Source: Lachnospiraceae bacterium (GTDB lineage: Bacteria > Bacillota > Clostridia > Lachnospirales > Lachnospiraceae). From it: a stretch of DNA of 56,000 bases. The notes beneath the pieces were generated by a model, which saw nothing but the letters and a program-made list of their open reading frames with translations, searched no databases and was not told the DNA's origin. Location: assembly GCA_024697595.1 (NCBI GenBank), contig JAILFK010000021.1:1-56000 (forward strand), in the 5' to 3' direction. The translations under genes and the position numbers were made by a program. Below, piece by piece: positions 17,291-26,241 of this stretch (its first letter is position 1; every line of letters begins with the position of its first letter).

Positions 17291-18298
17291 ATGGATTTTA
17301 GTAGTGTTAAAGGAAAGGTAGTAATTGTAACAGGTGCAAGCAGAGGTATAGGAGAAGCTATAGCTAGAGTTTATGCTGAAAATGGTATGAAGGTTGTTCT
17401 AGCTGCTAGAAGTAAAGATCAGGGTGATAAGTTAGTAAAGGAAATAAATGAAGCAGGCGGAGATGCTATTTTTGTTCAGACAGATTGTAGCAAATCAGAC
17501 GATATTAAAGCTTTAATAGAAAAAGCTGTAGAGCATTACGGAAAATTAGATGGTATTGTAAACAACGCGGGAATTGGAATGGGAGGATTTCCACTTCACG
17601 AATTTGAGGATGAGGATTATGACAAAATATTTGATATAAATAGTAAGAGTGTATATATTGGTATAAAATATGCTGTTAAATCTATCTTTGAAACAAAATC
17701 TGAAGGCGGATTTATAATTAATGTGGCTTCAATCGCAGGCATTATGCCTCAACGTGGACAATCTCTATACACTGCAACAAAGCATGGTGTTGTAGGTATG
17801 ACAAAGGCGGCAGCACTAGAATATGCTGATAAGGGAATTACTGTAAATGCTATTTGTCCTGGTTATACAAAGACATCAATTTTTGGTGATGCTCCTGAAG
17901 AAGCAATGGAGATATTTAAAGAAGATTGTCCAGCAAAGAGAATGGGAAATCCTATGGAGTGTGCATATCTTGCTTTATTTTTGGCAAGTGATATGGCTAG
18001 ATATATTACTGGAGCAGCAATTCCAGTTGATGGTGCTTTAAGTGCAGGTCATCAAAATGTGATTCAATGGCAGCATCCTGAAATAGTTACTGGAGAAAAG
18101 ATATCATCAAAGAGTACAATCGCAGCAATAATGGATAATGAAAAAGCTAGAAGTATAGTTGAAAAATATTTACCGGGATTTGCTGAAAATGATCAAGTAA
18201 AACAGGCATATGGAATGACATTTAAAGTATTATCACCAATGTTGGGACTTTCTGATAAGGTTATAGAAGAAATGTTAATAGAACTTGATAATATATAA
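17291..18298 (+). CDS. SDR family NAD(P)-dependent oxidoreductase with C-terminal extension
   Basis: 335 aa. Residues 1-250 are a classical short-chain dehydrogenase: TGASRGIG nucleotide-binding motif (14-21), NNAG near 91-94, the catalytic Ser in VASIAG near 147, and YTATK with Tyr160 and Lys164. Classical SDRs end near here after PVDGALSAG, but this protein continues for about 80 residues into a helical segment containing SKSTIAAIMDNEKARSIVEKYLPG. An in-frame GTG at 17276 is rejected because GGAGG (17278-17282) is correctly spaced for the ATG at 17291. Substrate unknown. Divergent from the TetR gene, which probably controls it. Confidence 0.9.
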   Translation: MDFSSVKGKVVIVTGASRGIGEAIARVYAENGMKVVLAARSKDQGDKLVKEINEAGGDAIFVQTDCSKSDDIKALIEKAVEHYGKLDGIVNNAGIGMGGFPLHEFEDEDYDKIFDINSKSVYIGIKYAVKSIFETKSEGGFIINVASIAGIMPQRGQSLYTATKHGVVGMTKAAALEYADKGITVNAICPGYTKTSIFGDAPEEAMEIFKEDCPAKRMGNPMECAYLALFLASDMARYITGAAIPVDGALSAGHQNVIQWQHPEIVTGEKISSKSTIAAIMDNEKARSIVEKYLPGFAENDQVKQAYGMTFKVLSPMLGLSDKVIEEMLIELDNI

Positions 18299-18308
18299 TA
18301 TTAAAGTA

Positions 18309-18347
18309 ATATCCAGCTGAAATTATCAGCTGGATATTTTTTTATTC
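18309..18347 (+). terminator. Intrinsic terminator after the SDR gene
   Basis: A perfect 12-bp stem (18309-18320 with 18326-18337) and a 5-nt loop are followed by a run of T. Confidence 0.92.
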
Positions 18348-18357
18348 GTAAACGCTC

Positions 18358-18387
18358 TTGTAAAAACAAAGCTCTAATGTATATAAT
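18358..18387 (+). promoter_or_regulatory. Promoter of the fumarase genes
   Basis: -35 TTGTAA (18358-18363) and -10 TATAAT (18382-18387) with an 18-bp spacer lie 56 bp before the fumarase alpha gene. Confidence 0.6.
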
Positions 18388-18443
18388 TAATATTACGTGT
18401 AAGAAAGAATTATATAAAGGGAATTCTTAAATTGGAGGAATAG

Positions 18444-19289
18444 ATGATAAGATCAATAGATACTAAAATTATCACAGAAAATATTAAGGAAATGTGCATA
18501 GAGGCTAATCATTATCTCTCATCAGATATGAAGGCAGCTTTGGACAAAGCCTGTGAAACAGAGGAGTCTGAACTTGGTAAGAAAATATTAAACCAGTTGG
18601 AAGATAACTTAGAAATTGCTGATAAGGAAGTTATTCCAATCTGTCAGGATACAGGAATGGCAGTAGTATTTATTGATGTAGGTCAGGATGTACATTTTAC
18701 AGGCGATAATATAGAGGATGCCATAAATGAAGGTGTTCGACAGGGATATACTGAAGGATATTTGAGAAAATCAGTTGTGGCAGACCCAATAGTAAGAGTT
18801 AATACCAAGGATAATACTCCAGCAGTTATACATTATAGTATTGTTCCTGGAGATAAGGTGAAGATTACTTTAGCTCCAAAGGGCTTTGGAAGTGAAAATA
18901 TGAGTAGAGTTTTTATGTTAAAGCCGGCAGATGGAATAGATGGTGTAAAAAATGCTATTTTAACAGCAGTTTCTGATGCAGGTCCTAATGCTTGCCCACC
19001 TATGGTTGTAGGTGTAGGAATCGGAGGTACTTTTGAAAAATGTGCAAAGATGTCCAAAGAAGCGTTAACTAGACCAGTAAATTGCCACAGTAAAATCGAA
19101 TGGGTGGCAGACTTAGAACAAGAAATGCTGGAGAAAATCAATAATTCAGGTATAGGTCCAGGGGGATTAGGTGGAAGTACAACTGCCTTGGCAGTAAATG
19201 TGAATACCTATCCGACACATATTGCTGGATTGCCGGTGGCTATAAATATTTGTTGCCATGTAAATAGACATAGTGTGAGAGAAATATAA
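18444..19289 (+). CDS. Fumarate hydratase class I, alpha subunit (TtdA/FumA N-terminal type)
   Basis: 281 aa. It is the Fe-S domain half of an anaerobic two-subunit hydro-lyase of the class I fumarase/L-tartrate dehydratase family. Cysteines placed to bind the 4Fe-4S cluster are in PICQDTG (about residue 67), GPNACPP (about 186) and FEKCAKMSKEA (about 199). The beta subunit follows after 17 bp. The pair usually converts fumarate and malate; the tartrate enzyme is closely similar, so the exact substrate is inferred. It is likely oxygen sensitive. A good GGAGG site precedes the ATG. Confidence 0.9.
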   Translation: MIRSIDTKIITENIKEMCIEANHYLSSDMKAALDKACETEESELGKKILNQLEDNLEIADKEVIPICQDTGMAVVFIDVGQDVHFTGDNIEDAINEGVRQGYTEGYLRKSVVADPIVRVNTKDNTPAVIHYSIVPGDKVKITLAPKGFGSENMSRVFMLKPADGIDGVKNAILTAVSDAGPNACPPMVVGVGIGGTFEKCAKMSKEALTRPVNCHSKIEWVADLEQEMLEKINNSGIGPGGLGGSTTALAVNVNTYPTHIAGLPVAINICCHVNRHSVREI

Positions 19290-19306
19290 GAAAACGAGAG
19301 ATTATT

Positions 19307-19855
19307 ATGGATAAAAAGATTACATTACCAATAACAAGTGAAAAGGCCAAGGATTTAAAAGCTGGAGATTATGTATATCTCTCTGGGGAAATGTATGTAG
19401 CCAGAGATGCAGCCCATAAGAGATTGATGGAATTAATAAGTGAAGGTAAGGAATTGCCAATTGATTTAAAGGATGCAACTATTTATTATATGGGACCTTC
19501 GCCTGCTAGAGAGGGAAGACCTATTGGATCTGCAGGTCCTACCACTGCTAGTAGAATGGATAAGTATGCACCAATTCTTTTAGACTTAGGTGAGAAGGCA
19601 ATGATAGGAAAGGGTAGGAGAACTAAGGAAGTAATGGATGCTTTGGTTCGAAATAGTGCGGTATATTTTGCGGCTATAGGTGGAGCAGGAGCCCTTTTAT
19701 CAAAGTGTATTGTAGAATCTGAGATAGTATGTTATGAAGATTTAGGGGCAGAAGCTATTAGAAAGATAAAGGTTGTTGATTTTCCTGTAATTGTTGTAGG
19801 AGATTGCCACGGCAATAACTTATACGAGACTGCTATTTTACAGTATAAAAAGTAA
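19307..19855 (+). CDS. Fumarate hydratase class I, beta subunit (TtdB/FumA C-terminal type)
   Basis: 182 aa, the normal length of the beta partner. The family core is present: LKAGDYVYLSGEMYVARDAAHKRL, then YYMGPSPAREGRPIGSAGPTTASRMD and MIGKGRR. It completes the active site of the alpha subunit encoded just upstream and is surely in the same operon. I did not find a clear intrinsic terminator after it before the tRNA promoter. Confidence 0.92.
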   Translation: MDKKITLPITSEKAKDLKAGDYVYLSGEMYVARDAAHKRLMELISEGKELPIDLKDATIYYMGPSPAREGRPIGSAGPTTASRMDKYAPILLDLGEKAMIGKGRRTKEVMDALVRNSAVYFAAIGGAGALLSKCIVESEIVCYEDLGAEAIRKIKVVDFPVIVVGDCHGNNLYETAILQYKK

Positions 19856-19935
19856 ATTTTAGTGTATATTAGATCAAAAACAAAGTATTTAATAGAACAA
19901 TAGAAAAAATTCCTACTATACTAAGAAAAATTTTA

Positions 19936-19964
19936 TTGACAAAAATAGGTCTATTTAGTAGAAT
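19936..19964 (+). promoter_or_regulatory. Promoter of the tRNA-Ser/tRNA-Cys unit
   Basis: -35 TTGACA (19936-19941) and -10 TAGAAT (19959-19964) are separated by 17 bp. The tRNA-Ser gene begins about 38 bp downstream. Confidence 0.75.
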
Positions 19965-20002
19965 TGTCTATGCGTTGTGATTAAGAAGATATTAATTGAC
20001 AG

Positions 20003-20090
20003 GGAGAAGTACTCAAGTGGCCGAAGAGGTGCCCCTGCTAAGGGTATAGGTCGGGTAACCGGCGCGAGGGTTCAAATCCCTCCTTCTCCG
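20003..20090 (+). tRNA. tRNA-Ser (GCT anticodon)
   Basis: 88 nt with a long variable arm. The acceptor stem GGAGAAG pairs with CTTCTCC (20083-20089), followed by a G discriminator. The anticodon loop CTGCTAA carries GCT at 20037-20039, reading AGC/AGU serine codons. The T arm GAGGGTTCAAATCCCTC is intact. CCA is not encoded. Co-transcribed with tRNA-Cys. Confidence 0.95.
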
Positions 20091-20113
20091 TTTATAACGC
20101 AACTAAAGAATAT

Positions 20114-20184
20114 GGTGCCATAGCCAAGTGGTAAGGCAAAGGTCTGCAACACCTCTATCACCAGTTCAAATCTGGTTGGCACCT
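20114..20184 (+). tRNA. tRNA-Cys (GCA anticodon)
   Basis: 71 nt. The acceptor stem GGTGCCA pairs with TGGCACC (20177-20183), with a T discriminator (U in RNA) as expected for tRNA-Cys. The loop CTGCAAC carries anticodon GCA (20146-20148). The T arm CCAGTTCAAATCTGG is intact. CCA is not encoded. Confidence 0.95.
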
Positions 20185-20188
20185 CTTA

Positions 20189-20226
20189 AGAAACTTCCAT
20201 GTGAAAACATGGAAGTTTCTTTGTAT
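20189..20226 (+). terminator. Intrinsic terminator after tRNA-Cys
   Basis: A perfect 13-bp stem (20189-20201 with 20208-20220) and a 6-nt loop are followed by TTGTATTT. Confidence 0.85.
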
Positions 20227-20382
20227 TTATATAATGTTTGATTTATACAAAACAAGTTAAATATAGAACATTTAGAACAGAATAAAGTACAAAAAGTATA
20301 ATAATCTAACAAGTAATTGTTTATAAAGTGATTATAATCAATCAAGAAGGTAATAAATTTTCATAATACGGAGGGTTATATT

Positions 20383-21870
20383 ATGAGCGAAGAAAAAAAG
20401 GTAGAGTATCGCCGAGCCAATTGGTTTGAATTGATCTTTGGTATGGCGAACAACGGAAACGGTATCTGTTTTTATCTGTTGATGATGTACGCATCATACA
20501 TTGCTACAGAGGGATACGGAATTGCAGTTGCCACAATGGGTATTATTGCTACAGTTACAAGATTGTTTGATGCAGTAACAGATACATTGATCGGATGGTT
20601 ATTCGATGTTGTAAATCCAAAGAAAGGAAAACTTAGATTATTCCTGGTTATCGGATTTGTAGTAGAATCACTTGCAGCATTTGCAATGTTTAACTGGGCT
20701 GTTGGAAAACATTCAGGAGTACAGGGATTAGTTATATTTGTATTAGCTTATATTCTATATTTCATAGGATATACATTAAATAATATTGCAGGTGGAGCTG
20801 TAGGAACAGTACTTACAAATGATCCAAAGCAAAGAGGTATGGTTGGACTTATTGGAACAATGTACTCATATATTACACCAATGGTATTCAATACAATTAT
20901 CTCATTCCTTATCTTGCCTAAGTACGACAATCAGTACAACGCACCAATGTTGAAGGAAGCCTGCTTCCTGTATGCATTCGTCGGAGGTATCTTCGTACTT
21001 GTAGCATGCATTGCTCTTTGGAGAAAAGATACAATAGAAATATTTGAATCTGGTAAGCCAAAGAAGAATTCTGATGAAGCTGACCAGAAGCTTAATCTGA
21101 AGGAAATGTGGAAGATTTTGAAGGGCAACAAGCCACTTCAGATGATGGTTGTTGCAACAGCATCTGATAAGATTGCTACAACAACAGCATCACAGTCGCT
21201 GGTTAATACATTATTAGCTGGAATCTTAATTGGTTCATACAAAGCTTCTACTATGGTAGGAAACGTATCAATGATTATTGGTATTCTATTTGCTTTTGTT
21301 GGAGGAGCAATGATTGGTAAGACAGGAACCAAGACAACAACTGTATTGTGGACATGGGTTTCACTTATTGCCAATGCAATTATGATTGGAGCATGCTTCA
21401 TAATGTTCTCAACAGGTACAATGACAGGAATTGGTGTTGCATTGATTCCAACAGTTGTATACTGCGGACTTATGATTATCAAGCAGGGTGCTCAGATGGC
21501 AGTTACAACAGCCAACACAGCTATGATTGCAGATGTAACAGATTATGAGCTTACAAGATCAGGTCACTATATTCCAGGTATTGTAGCAAATATTAAGTCA
21601 TTGCTTGATAAGATTATTTCAGCATTTGGAAATGCAATCGCAGCATTTATGATTGCATTTATCGGATACAAGACAACAACACCTCAGATGGGTGATCCAG
21701 CAACATGGCCACTATTCTGGATGTCAATGTTCTTGTCATTCGGACTTCCAATTATCGGATTTGCATGTACAATCGTTTCAATGAAGTGGTATCATCTTAC
21801 AAAAGAAGAGATGGTAAATGTTGCTAACGAAGTTCATGAAATGAGAGAGAATGCTAAAGCAGAAGCATAA
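20383..21870 (+). CDS. Glycoside-pentoside-hexuronide (GPH) family sugar:cation symporter (MelB-like)
   Basis: 495 aa with about 12 membrane-spanning segments, the MFS-like GPH fold. The family motif in the first helical bundle is seen as TRLFDAVTDTLIGWLFD (about residues 63-79), corresponding to the R-x-x-D-A-x-x-D cation-site region of MelB. A central hydrophilic loop lies near 225-255. Relatives import melibiose, glucuronides, xylosides or similar sugars together with Na+ or H+. No glycosidase or sugar-metabolic gene is adjacent, so the substrate is unknown. A GGAGGGTT ribosome-binding site precedes the ATG. It appears monocistronic, bounded by terminators on both sides. Confidence 0.88.
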   Translation: MSEEKKVEYRRANWFELIFGMANNGNGICFYLLMMYASYIATEGYGIAVATMGIIATVTRLFDAVTDTLIGWLFDVVNPKKGKLRLFLVIGFVVESLAAFAMFNWAVGKHSGVQGLVIFVLAYILYFIGYTLNNIAGGAVGTVLTNDPKQRGMVGLIGTMYSYITPMVFNTIISFLILPKYDNQYNAPMLKEACFLYAFVGGIFVLVACIALWRKDTIEIFESGKPKKNSDEADQKLNLKEMWKILKGNKPLQMMVVATASDKIATTTASQSLVNTLLAGILIGSYKASTMVGNVSMIIGILFAFVGGAMIGKTGTKTTTVLWTWVSLIANAIMIGACFIMFSTGTMTGIGVALIPTVVYCGLMIIKQGAQMAVTTANTAMIADVTDYELTRSGHYIPGIVANIKSLLDKIISAFGNAIAAFMIAFIGYKTTTPQMGDPATWPLFWMSMFLSFGLPIIGFACTIVSMKWYHLTKEEMVNVANEVHEMRENAKAEA

Positions 21871-21897
21871 CTCATAGATTTAATCCTTAGTAAGAGG

Positions 21898-21947
21898 GGC
21901 AACTTTGATTAGGTAAAACCTACATCAAAGTTGTCTTTCTTTTTCTT
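21898..21947 (+). terminator. Intrinsic terminator after the symporter gene
   Basis: A 12-bp stem (21898-21909 with 21924-21935, one G-U pair) continues inward as TAGGT/ACCTA around AAA, and is followed by TTTCTTTTTCTT. Confidence 0.9.
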
Positions 21948-21975
21948 GACATTTTAGAACTTAAGTTTATATAAT
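21946..21975 (+). promoter_or_regulatory. Promoter of the tyrS leader
   Basis: Consensus -35 TTGACA (21946-21951) and -10 TATAAT (21970-21975) with an 18-bp spacer. Transcription would start near 21982, just before the T-box leader. Confidence 0.8.
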
Positions 21976-21981
21976 AATGTC

Positions 21982-22266
21982 TGTAAATAAATAGTAAACC
22001 CAGTGATGAAAACAAGTAGGTTCATGTGGATACAATGAGAGATATGCCGGTTGCTGAGAGGTGTAAGTGTCAGTGGATTGAATACATTTCGGAGGGGCTG
22101 CCTGAAATAGTAGTAGGGTTAGACGGGTTGGCGCACGTTATAGTTGCCGGTAGTTATGATAGTAACTCGATGAGATATATGTTGTGAGACATATATGAAT
22201 AAAGGTGGTACCACGAAATTTTCGTCCTTTATCTTCTAAGCAGGAGATAGAGGATTTTTTATTTTC
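21982..22266 (+). promoter_or_regulatory. T-box riboswitch controlling tyrS
   Basis: The leader carries the hallmark T-box sequence AGGTGGTACCACG at 22203-22215, which pairs with the 3' end of uncharged tRNA. The TCCTTTATCTTC (22225-22236) strand can form either the antiterminator with the T-box stem or a terminator with GGAGATAGAGGA (22243-22254), followed by TTTTTT. A UAC tyrosine codon at 22083-22085 in a GAATACA context is the best specifier candidate and agrees with the downstream gene. When tRNA-Tyr is uncharged, read-through into tyrS is expected. Confidence 0.92.
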
Positions 22267-22341
22267 TGTTTAGATAAATATTTATCTCAAAAAGAGATAA
22301 ATGGAGAAAAGACCAGAAATAAAAAAAGGAAGGAAAGAAGA

Positions 22342-23565
22342 ATGCAAGTTTATGAAGAATTAGTTGCCAGAGGCTTGATTGCTCAGGTAACAGATGAACC
22401 AGAAATTAAAGAGTTAGTAAATAATGGAAAGGCTGTATTTTATATTGGATTTGATCCAACAGCTGACTCTCTTCATGTAGGTCATTTTATGGCACTTTGC
22501 CTTATGAAGAGATTACAGATGGCTGGAAACAAGCCAATAGCTTTGATCGGTGGAGGCACAGCACAAATCGGTGATCCTTCAGGAAGAACAGATATGCGTC
22601 AGATGATGACAACAGAGACAATCAATCACAATGTTGAGTGTTTCAAGAAACAGATGAGTAGATTTATCGATTTTAGCGATGACAAGGCTATTCTTGTAAA
22701 TAATGCTGATTGGTTAATGGGTCTTAACTATGTGGAATTATTGCGTGAAGTTGGACCTCATTTTTCAGTAAACCGTATGCTTACAGCTGAGTGCTACAAG
22801 CAGCGTATGGAAAAGGGATTAAGCTTCCTTGAGTTCAACTATATGATTATGCAAAGTTATGATTTCTATATGTTATATCAGAAGTACGGCTGTAATATGC
22901 AGTTCGGTGGAGATGATCAGTGGAGCAATATGCTTGGTGGAACTGAACTTATCCGCAGAAAATTAGGTGGTGACGCCTATGCCATGACACAGGTTTTACT
23001 TCTTAATTCTGAGGGTAAGAAGATGGGTAAGACTCAGTCTGGAGCAGTTTGGCTTGACCCAGAAAAGACATCACCATTTGATTTTTATCAGTATTGGAGA
23101 AATGTGGCAGATGCGGATGTTTTAAAATGTCTTAGAATGCTTACATTCCTTCCGCTTGAAGAAATTGAGGCAATGGAGAAATGGGAGGGATCTCAGCTCA
23201 ATGAAGCCAAGGATATCTTAGCATTTGAACTTACTAAGTTAGTTCATGGTGAGGAGGAAGCCTCAAAGGCAAGAGATACTTCAAAGGCATTATTCTCAGG
23301 AGCTATATCAGCAGAAAATATGCCGGAAGCTGAGATTACAGAAGAGGATTTCAGAGAGGGCAAGGTGGATATCTTGACACTTCTTGTATCATCTGGACTT
23401 ACATCTTCTCGTGGAGAGGCTCGTCGTGCAGTACAGCAAAATGGTGTATCTGTAAATGATGAGAAGGTTACAGATCCTTTTACAGCATATGAAAAGAATG
23501 CTTTTGATAGTGATTTTGTTTTGAAAAAAGGAAAGAAAAACTTCTGTAAAATAGTTGTTAAATAG
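22342..23565 (+). CDS. tyrS: Tyrosine--tRNA ligase
   Basis: 407 aa, a class I synthetase of the bacterial TyrRS type. The HIGH-type motif reads HVGHF (about 46-50) within [16 protein letters not shown]; the KMSKS-type loop reads KMGKT near 230; and the C-terminal S4 RNA-binding domain covers about 345-407. Lysine-rich C-terminal ending [14 protein letters not shown] is typical. Expression is controlled by the tyrosine T-box immediately upstream. AGGAAAG precedes the ATG. Confidence 0.97.
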   Translation: MQVYEELVARGLIAQVTDEPEIKELVNNGKAVFYIGFDPTADSLHVGHFMALCLMKRLQMAGNKPIALIGGGTAQIGDPSGRTDMRQMMTTETINHNVECFKKQMSRFIDFSDDKAILVNNADWLMGLNYVELLREVGPHFSVNRMLTAECYKQRMEKGLSFLEFNYMIMQSYDFYMLYQKYGCNMQFGGDDQWSNMLGGTELIRRKLGGDAYAMTQVLLLNSEGKKMGKTQSGAVWLDPEKTSPFDFYQYWRNVADADVLKCLRMLTFLPLEEIEAMEKWEGSQLNEAKDILAFELTKLVHGEEEASKARDTSKALFSGAISAENMPEAEITEEDFREGKVDILTLLVSSGLTSSRGEARRAVQQNGVSVNDEKVTDPFTAYEKNAFDSDFVLKKGKKNFCKIVVK

Positions 23566-23605
23566 TGATATAGTTGGTGTAAATAGTTTATCTAGGAGGT
23601 AAAAT

Positions 23606-24274
23606 ATGATTACAGTTGGAGAGGCGGTTTCAAGCCAATATGCAGACCTTGTAGCTGGCGGAGATATATTTTATTTTCAGTGGGAACAGGATTTATTAAA
23701 TTGGTTTCAAGGATTTCATAATCCAATTTTAGATAAGATAAATGTCTTTGTTACGACTTTAGGTGACAAGGGAATATTTTGGATAGTTTTGACTTTGATG
23801 ATGTTACTCTTATGTGGTACCAAGGCTTGGTATTCATCGGATCACAAGACATTAAAGACATTTATTTTTTCTCATCAAAAGCAGATTGCCTGGGCATCAT
23901 TTTTTGCTTTGGTGTTGTCTGTAATAATTGTAAATATAGTATTAAAGAGGGTGACAGTGAGATGTCGTCCGGCTTGGATATTGGAACCTATGAATCATAT
24001 GCTAGTTTTTGCAGATGATTATTCATTCCCATCTGGACATACTTCAGCATCCTTTGCATCAGCGGTGGCAATTTTTAAGAATAATAAAAAGTGGGGAACA
24101 CCTGCCATTATTTTGGCAACGGGAATCGCCCTTACTAGATTATATTTATTTATTCATTGGCCTACAGATGTGTTTGTTTCTGTATTTATTGGAATATTTT
24201 GTGGACTTATGGGAGCAAGGATTGCAAAGAAAATTCAAAACAAATATAATAATGAAAAAGTTAGCATTGACTAA
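23606..24274 (+). CDS. PAP2-family membrane phosphatase
   Basis: 222 aa with several membrane helices. The three phosphatase motifs are visible: K-x6-RP as KRVTVRCRP (about 115-123), PSGH as SFPSGHTSAS (about 141-150), and R-x5-H-x3-D as TRLYLFIHWPTDV (about 180-192). Members remove phosphate from lipids such as undecaprenyl pyrophosphate or phosphatidylglycerol phosphate; which applies here is not decidable. The gene follows tyrS by 40 bp and could be co-transcribed. The -35 box of the following Mn riboswitch overlaps its stop codon. Confidence 0.88.
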   Translation: MITVGEAVSSQYADLVAGGDIFYFQWEQDLLNWFQGFHNPILDKINVFVTTLGDKGIFWIVLTLMMLLLCGTKAWYSSDHKTLKTFIFSHQKQIAWASFFALVLSVIIVNIVLKRVTVRCRPAWILEPMNHMLVFADDYSFPSGHTSASFASAVAIFKNNKKWGTPAIILATGIALTRLYLFIHWPTDVFVSVFIGIFCGLMGARIAKKIQNKYNNEKVSID

Positions 24275-24295
24275 CTTGCATTTTATATTTTATAC
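24267..24295 (+). promoter_or_regulatory. Promoter of the mntP leader
   Basis: -35 TTGACT (24267-24272, overlapping the end of the PAP2 gene) and -10 TTATAC (24290-24295) with a 17-bp spacer, just before the riboswitch. Confidence 0.55.
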
Positions 24296-24302
24296 TTCTC
24301 CT

Positions 24303-24433
24303 ATCCGTAAGGGAGTAATTCGCGGTTAAGCCGTGATTAGTCAACAATCTCGGTCGAAAGACCTGGCTGATCTTAAAGAATGAGACTTGCGTGTATGAAG
24401 ATACTATTCTTCTTGCACGACAAGTCTTTTTTT
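24303..24433 (+). promoter_or_regulatory. yybP-ykoY manganese riboswitch with terminator
   Basis: The leader matches the Mn2+-sensing yybP-ykoY aptamer: AAGGGAGTAATTCGCGG, then CAACAATCTCGG, CCTGGCTGATC and TGAGACTTG in the expected order. A terminator follows, in which AGACTTG (24383-24389) and CGTG pair with CACG and CAAGTCT (24421-24427), with a run of seven T. Mn2+ binding is known in this class to favour read-through or translation of exporter genes, which suits mntP directly downstream. Confidence 0.92.
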
Positions 24434-24466
24434 GTGCTTTATACAAACGACGAAGGAGAGTATCTT

Positions 24467-25111
24467 ATGAATATCCTAAACAGCATAATGTTGGGAGTTG
24501 GGTTAGCAATGGACGCATTTTCCGTATCAATAGCAAATGGCTTGAAGGAACCAGCTATGAAAAGGACACGAATGTGTACAATTGCATCAGTCTACGCTGG
24601 TTTTCAGTTTTTGATGCCTTTGATAGGCTGGGTTTGTGTAAGTAAGATAGTAGAATATTTCAATATTTTTGAGAAATATATTCCATGGATAGCATTTTTC
24701 CTACTTTTATATATCGGTGGAAAAATGTTGATAGAAGGAATCTTCGATTATTTAAAAGAAAAAAAAGAACGCTCTTTAGGTCTTAGCGAGGAAGATATCG
24801 AAAGGGAAGAAAAAGAGCGAATCTTAGAAAAATCCGGAGATAAAAATCTCACAGTTGGATTATTGCTACTTCAGGGTGTGGCAACTTCAATAGATGCATT
24901 ATCAGTTGGATTTACCATTGCTCACTATAATTTTAAGGAAGCTTTGGGTTCTTGCGTGATAATTGCGATTGTCACATTTATCATCTGCTTTTTTGGTTTG
25001 AAGATGGGCAAGAAGATAGGGGCTAAAATTTCTGGAAAAGCCACAGTGCTAGGAGGCGTGATCTTACTTTTAATTGGAATTCAAATACTTATAAAAAGTT
25101 TTATAGGATAA
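24467..25111 (+). CDS. mntP: Manganese efflux pump MntP
   Basis: 214 aa with six predicted membrane helices in two related halves, each with the family's aspartate motif: GLAMDAFSVSIANG near residues 12-25 and GVATSIDALSVGFTIA near 136-151. MntP exports Mn2+ and protects from manganese toxicity. An in-frame ATG at 24380 lies within the riboswitch terminator; the true start is the ATG at 24467, preceded by AAGGAGAG. Control by the upstream Mn riboswitch strongly supports the assignment. Confidence 0.94.
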   Translation: MNILNSIMLGVGLAMDAFSVSIANGLKEPAMKRTRMCTIASVYAGFQFLMPLIGWVCVSKIVEYFNIFEKYIPWIAFFLLLYIGGKMLIEGIFDYLKEKKERSLGLSEEDIEREEKERILEKSGDKNLTVGLLLLQGVATSIDALSVGFTIAHYNFKEALGSCVIIAIVTFIICFFGLKMGKKIGAKISGKATVLGGVILLLIGIQILIKSFIG

Positions 25112-25154
25112 ATCAATAGGTATTGAAGATATAAAGGGAAAAGGAGAGAAAAAA

Positions 25155-26141
25155 ATGAACATTTTATTGGCGGCAGGATCAGTAGTATTGGGTTTTGTAC
25201 TATTGGTAAAGGGTGCAGACTTCTTTGTTGAAGGTGCATCAGCAGTGGCATACAAGTTGAAGGTGCCAGGACTTATCATTGGTATGACAGTGGTGGCTAT
25301 GGGAACAAGTTTACCGGAGTTATCGGTTAGTATCACTTCTTCACTGGCAGGGGCAAATACTCTTGCGGTAAGTAATGTGGTTGGGTCAAATATTTTCAAC
25401 CTTATGGTAGTTCTTGGAATTTCAGCTTTGTTTAATCCACTAAAGGTAGCAAAGGAGACAATCAAGAGAGATTTTCCATTCTCTACATTTGCAGCAATTT
25501 TGATGTTGGTATTGGGATTCCTAGGATTTGGCGGAATCTTCGGTGACAATGGAATGGCTCTTGGAAGAATCGATGGAATTATTTTTTTAGTATTATTTAT
25601 CATCTTCCTTGTAATGATGATTAAGCATGCTCTAAAGGCTAGAGCAGCTGGAGAGACTGTAGTAGTTGAAGGTGAGGATGAAATCGATAAGGACATGCCT
25701 ATGATCAAGGCGATTTTGTTTATCGTACTTGGAGCAGTTGCTGTTAAATTCGGTGGAGATTTCGTTGTAAATGGTGCTGTTGAGATTGCCTCATCATTTG
25801 GAGTATCACAGACACTTATCGGTTTGACAATCGTGGCTTGCGGAACATCACTTCCTGAGCTTGCAACATCAATTGCAGCAGCAAGAAAGAATGAGCTTGA
25901 TATGGCTATAGGAAATGTTGTTGGTTCAAATATTTTCAATATCCTTTTGATTTTAGGAACCGCTTCATCAATCAGCCAGGTAGACTTCTTGATGGAAAAT
26001 ATTATCGATATAGCAATTTTGTTGGTGTTCTCACTTATTGTTTGGATATTCTGTGCAACAAAGAAGCAGATCACAAGACCACAGGGAATTATCATGTTGC
26101 TTCTATATGTGGCAGATATGGTTTACGTGTGCATACGATAA
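25155..26141 (+). CDS. Calcium/sodium antiporter (CaCA family, YrbG-like)
   Basis: 328 aa with about 10 membrane helices. The two inverted alpha repeats of the Ca2+:cation antiporter family are clear: GTSLPELSVSITSSLAG with VVGSNIFN near 50-85, and GTSLPELATSIAAARKN with VVGSNIFN near 231-265. A hydrophilic loop (about 165-180) separates the halves. Relatives exchange Na+ or H+ for Ca2+. It follows mntP by 43 bp with no terminator between, so the Mn riboswitch might also influence it; that is inference. Confidence 0.92.
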   Translation: MNILLAAGSVVLGFVLLVKGADFFVEGASAVAYKLKVPGLIIGMTVVAMGTSLPELSVSITSSLAGANTLAVSNVVGSNIFNLMVVLGISALFNPLKVAKETIKRDFPFSTFAAILMLVLGFLGFGGIFGDNGMALGRIDGIIFLVLFIIFLVMMIKHALKARAAGETVVVEGEDEIDKDMPMIKAILFIVLGAVAVKFGGDFVVNGAVEIASSFGVSQTLIGLTIVACGTSLPELATSIAAARKNELDMAIGNVVGSNIFNILLILGTASSISQVDFLMENIIDIAILLVFSLIVWIFCATKKQITRPQGIIMLLLYVADMVYVCIR

Positions 26142-26177
26142 TAACTGATGTGTAAAATATAAAATTGAGATATAATG

Positions 26178-26207
26178 GAGGTAGCTTTTTGGCTACCTCT
26201 TTTTTAT
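26178..26207 (+). terminator. Intrinsic terminator before udp
   Basis: GAGGTAGC (26178-26185) pairs with GCTACCTC (26192-26199) around a 6-nt loop, followed by seven T. It ends the mntP-antiporter unit. Confidence 0.88.
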
Positions 26208-26241
26208 TAAAAAAGGGGTATATAAAAAATGGAGGCCTAAA

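Noticed and set aside
24380-24466. Longer mntP start at 24380
   Set aside because: That stretch is the riboswitch terminator; AAGGAGAG supports the ATG at 24467.
25070-26095. 341-aa minus-strand ORF opposite the CaCA antiporter gene
   Set aside because: It is a frame shadow of the antiporter, with Ile/Pro/Thr-rich composition and no recognisable domain.
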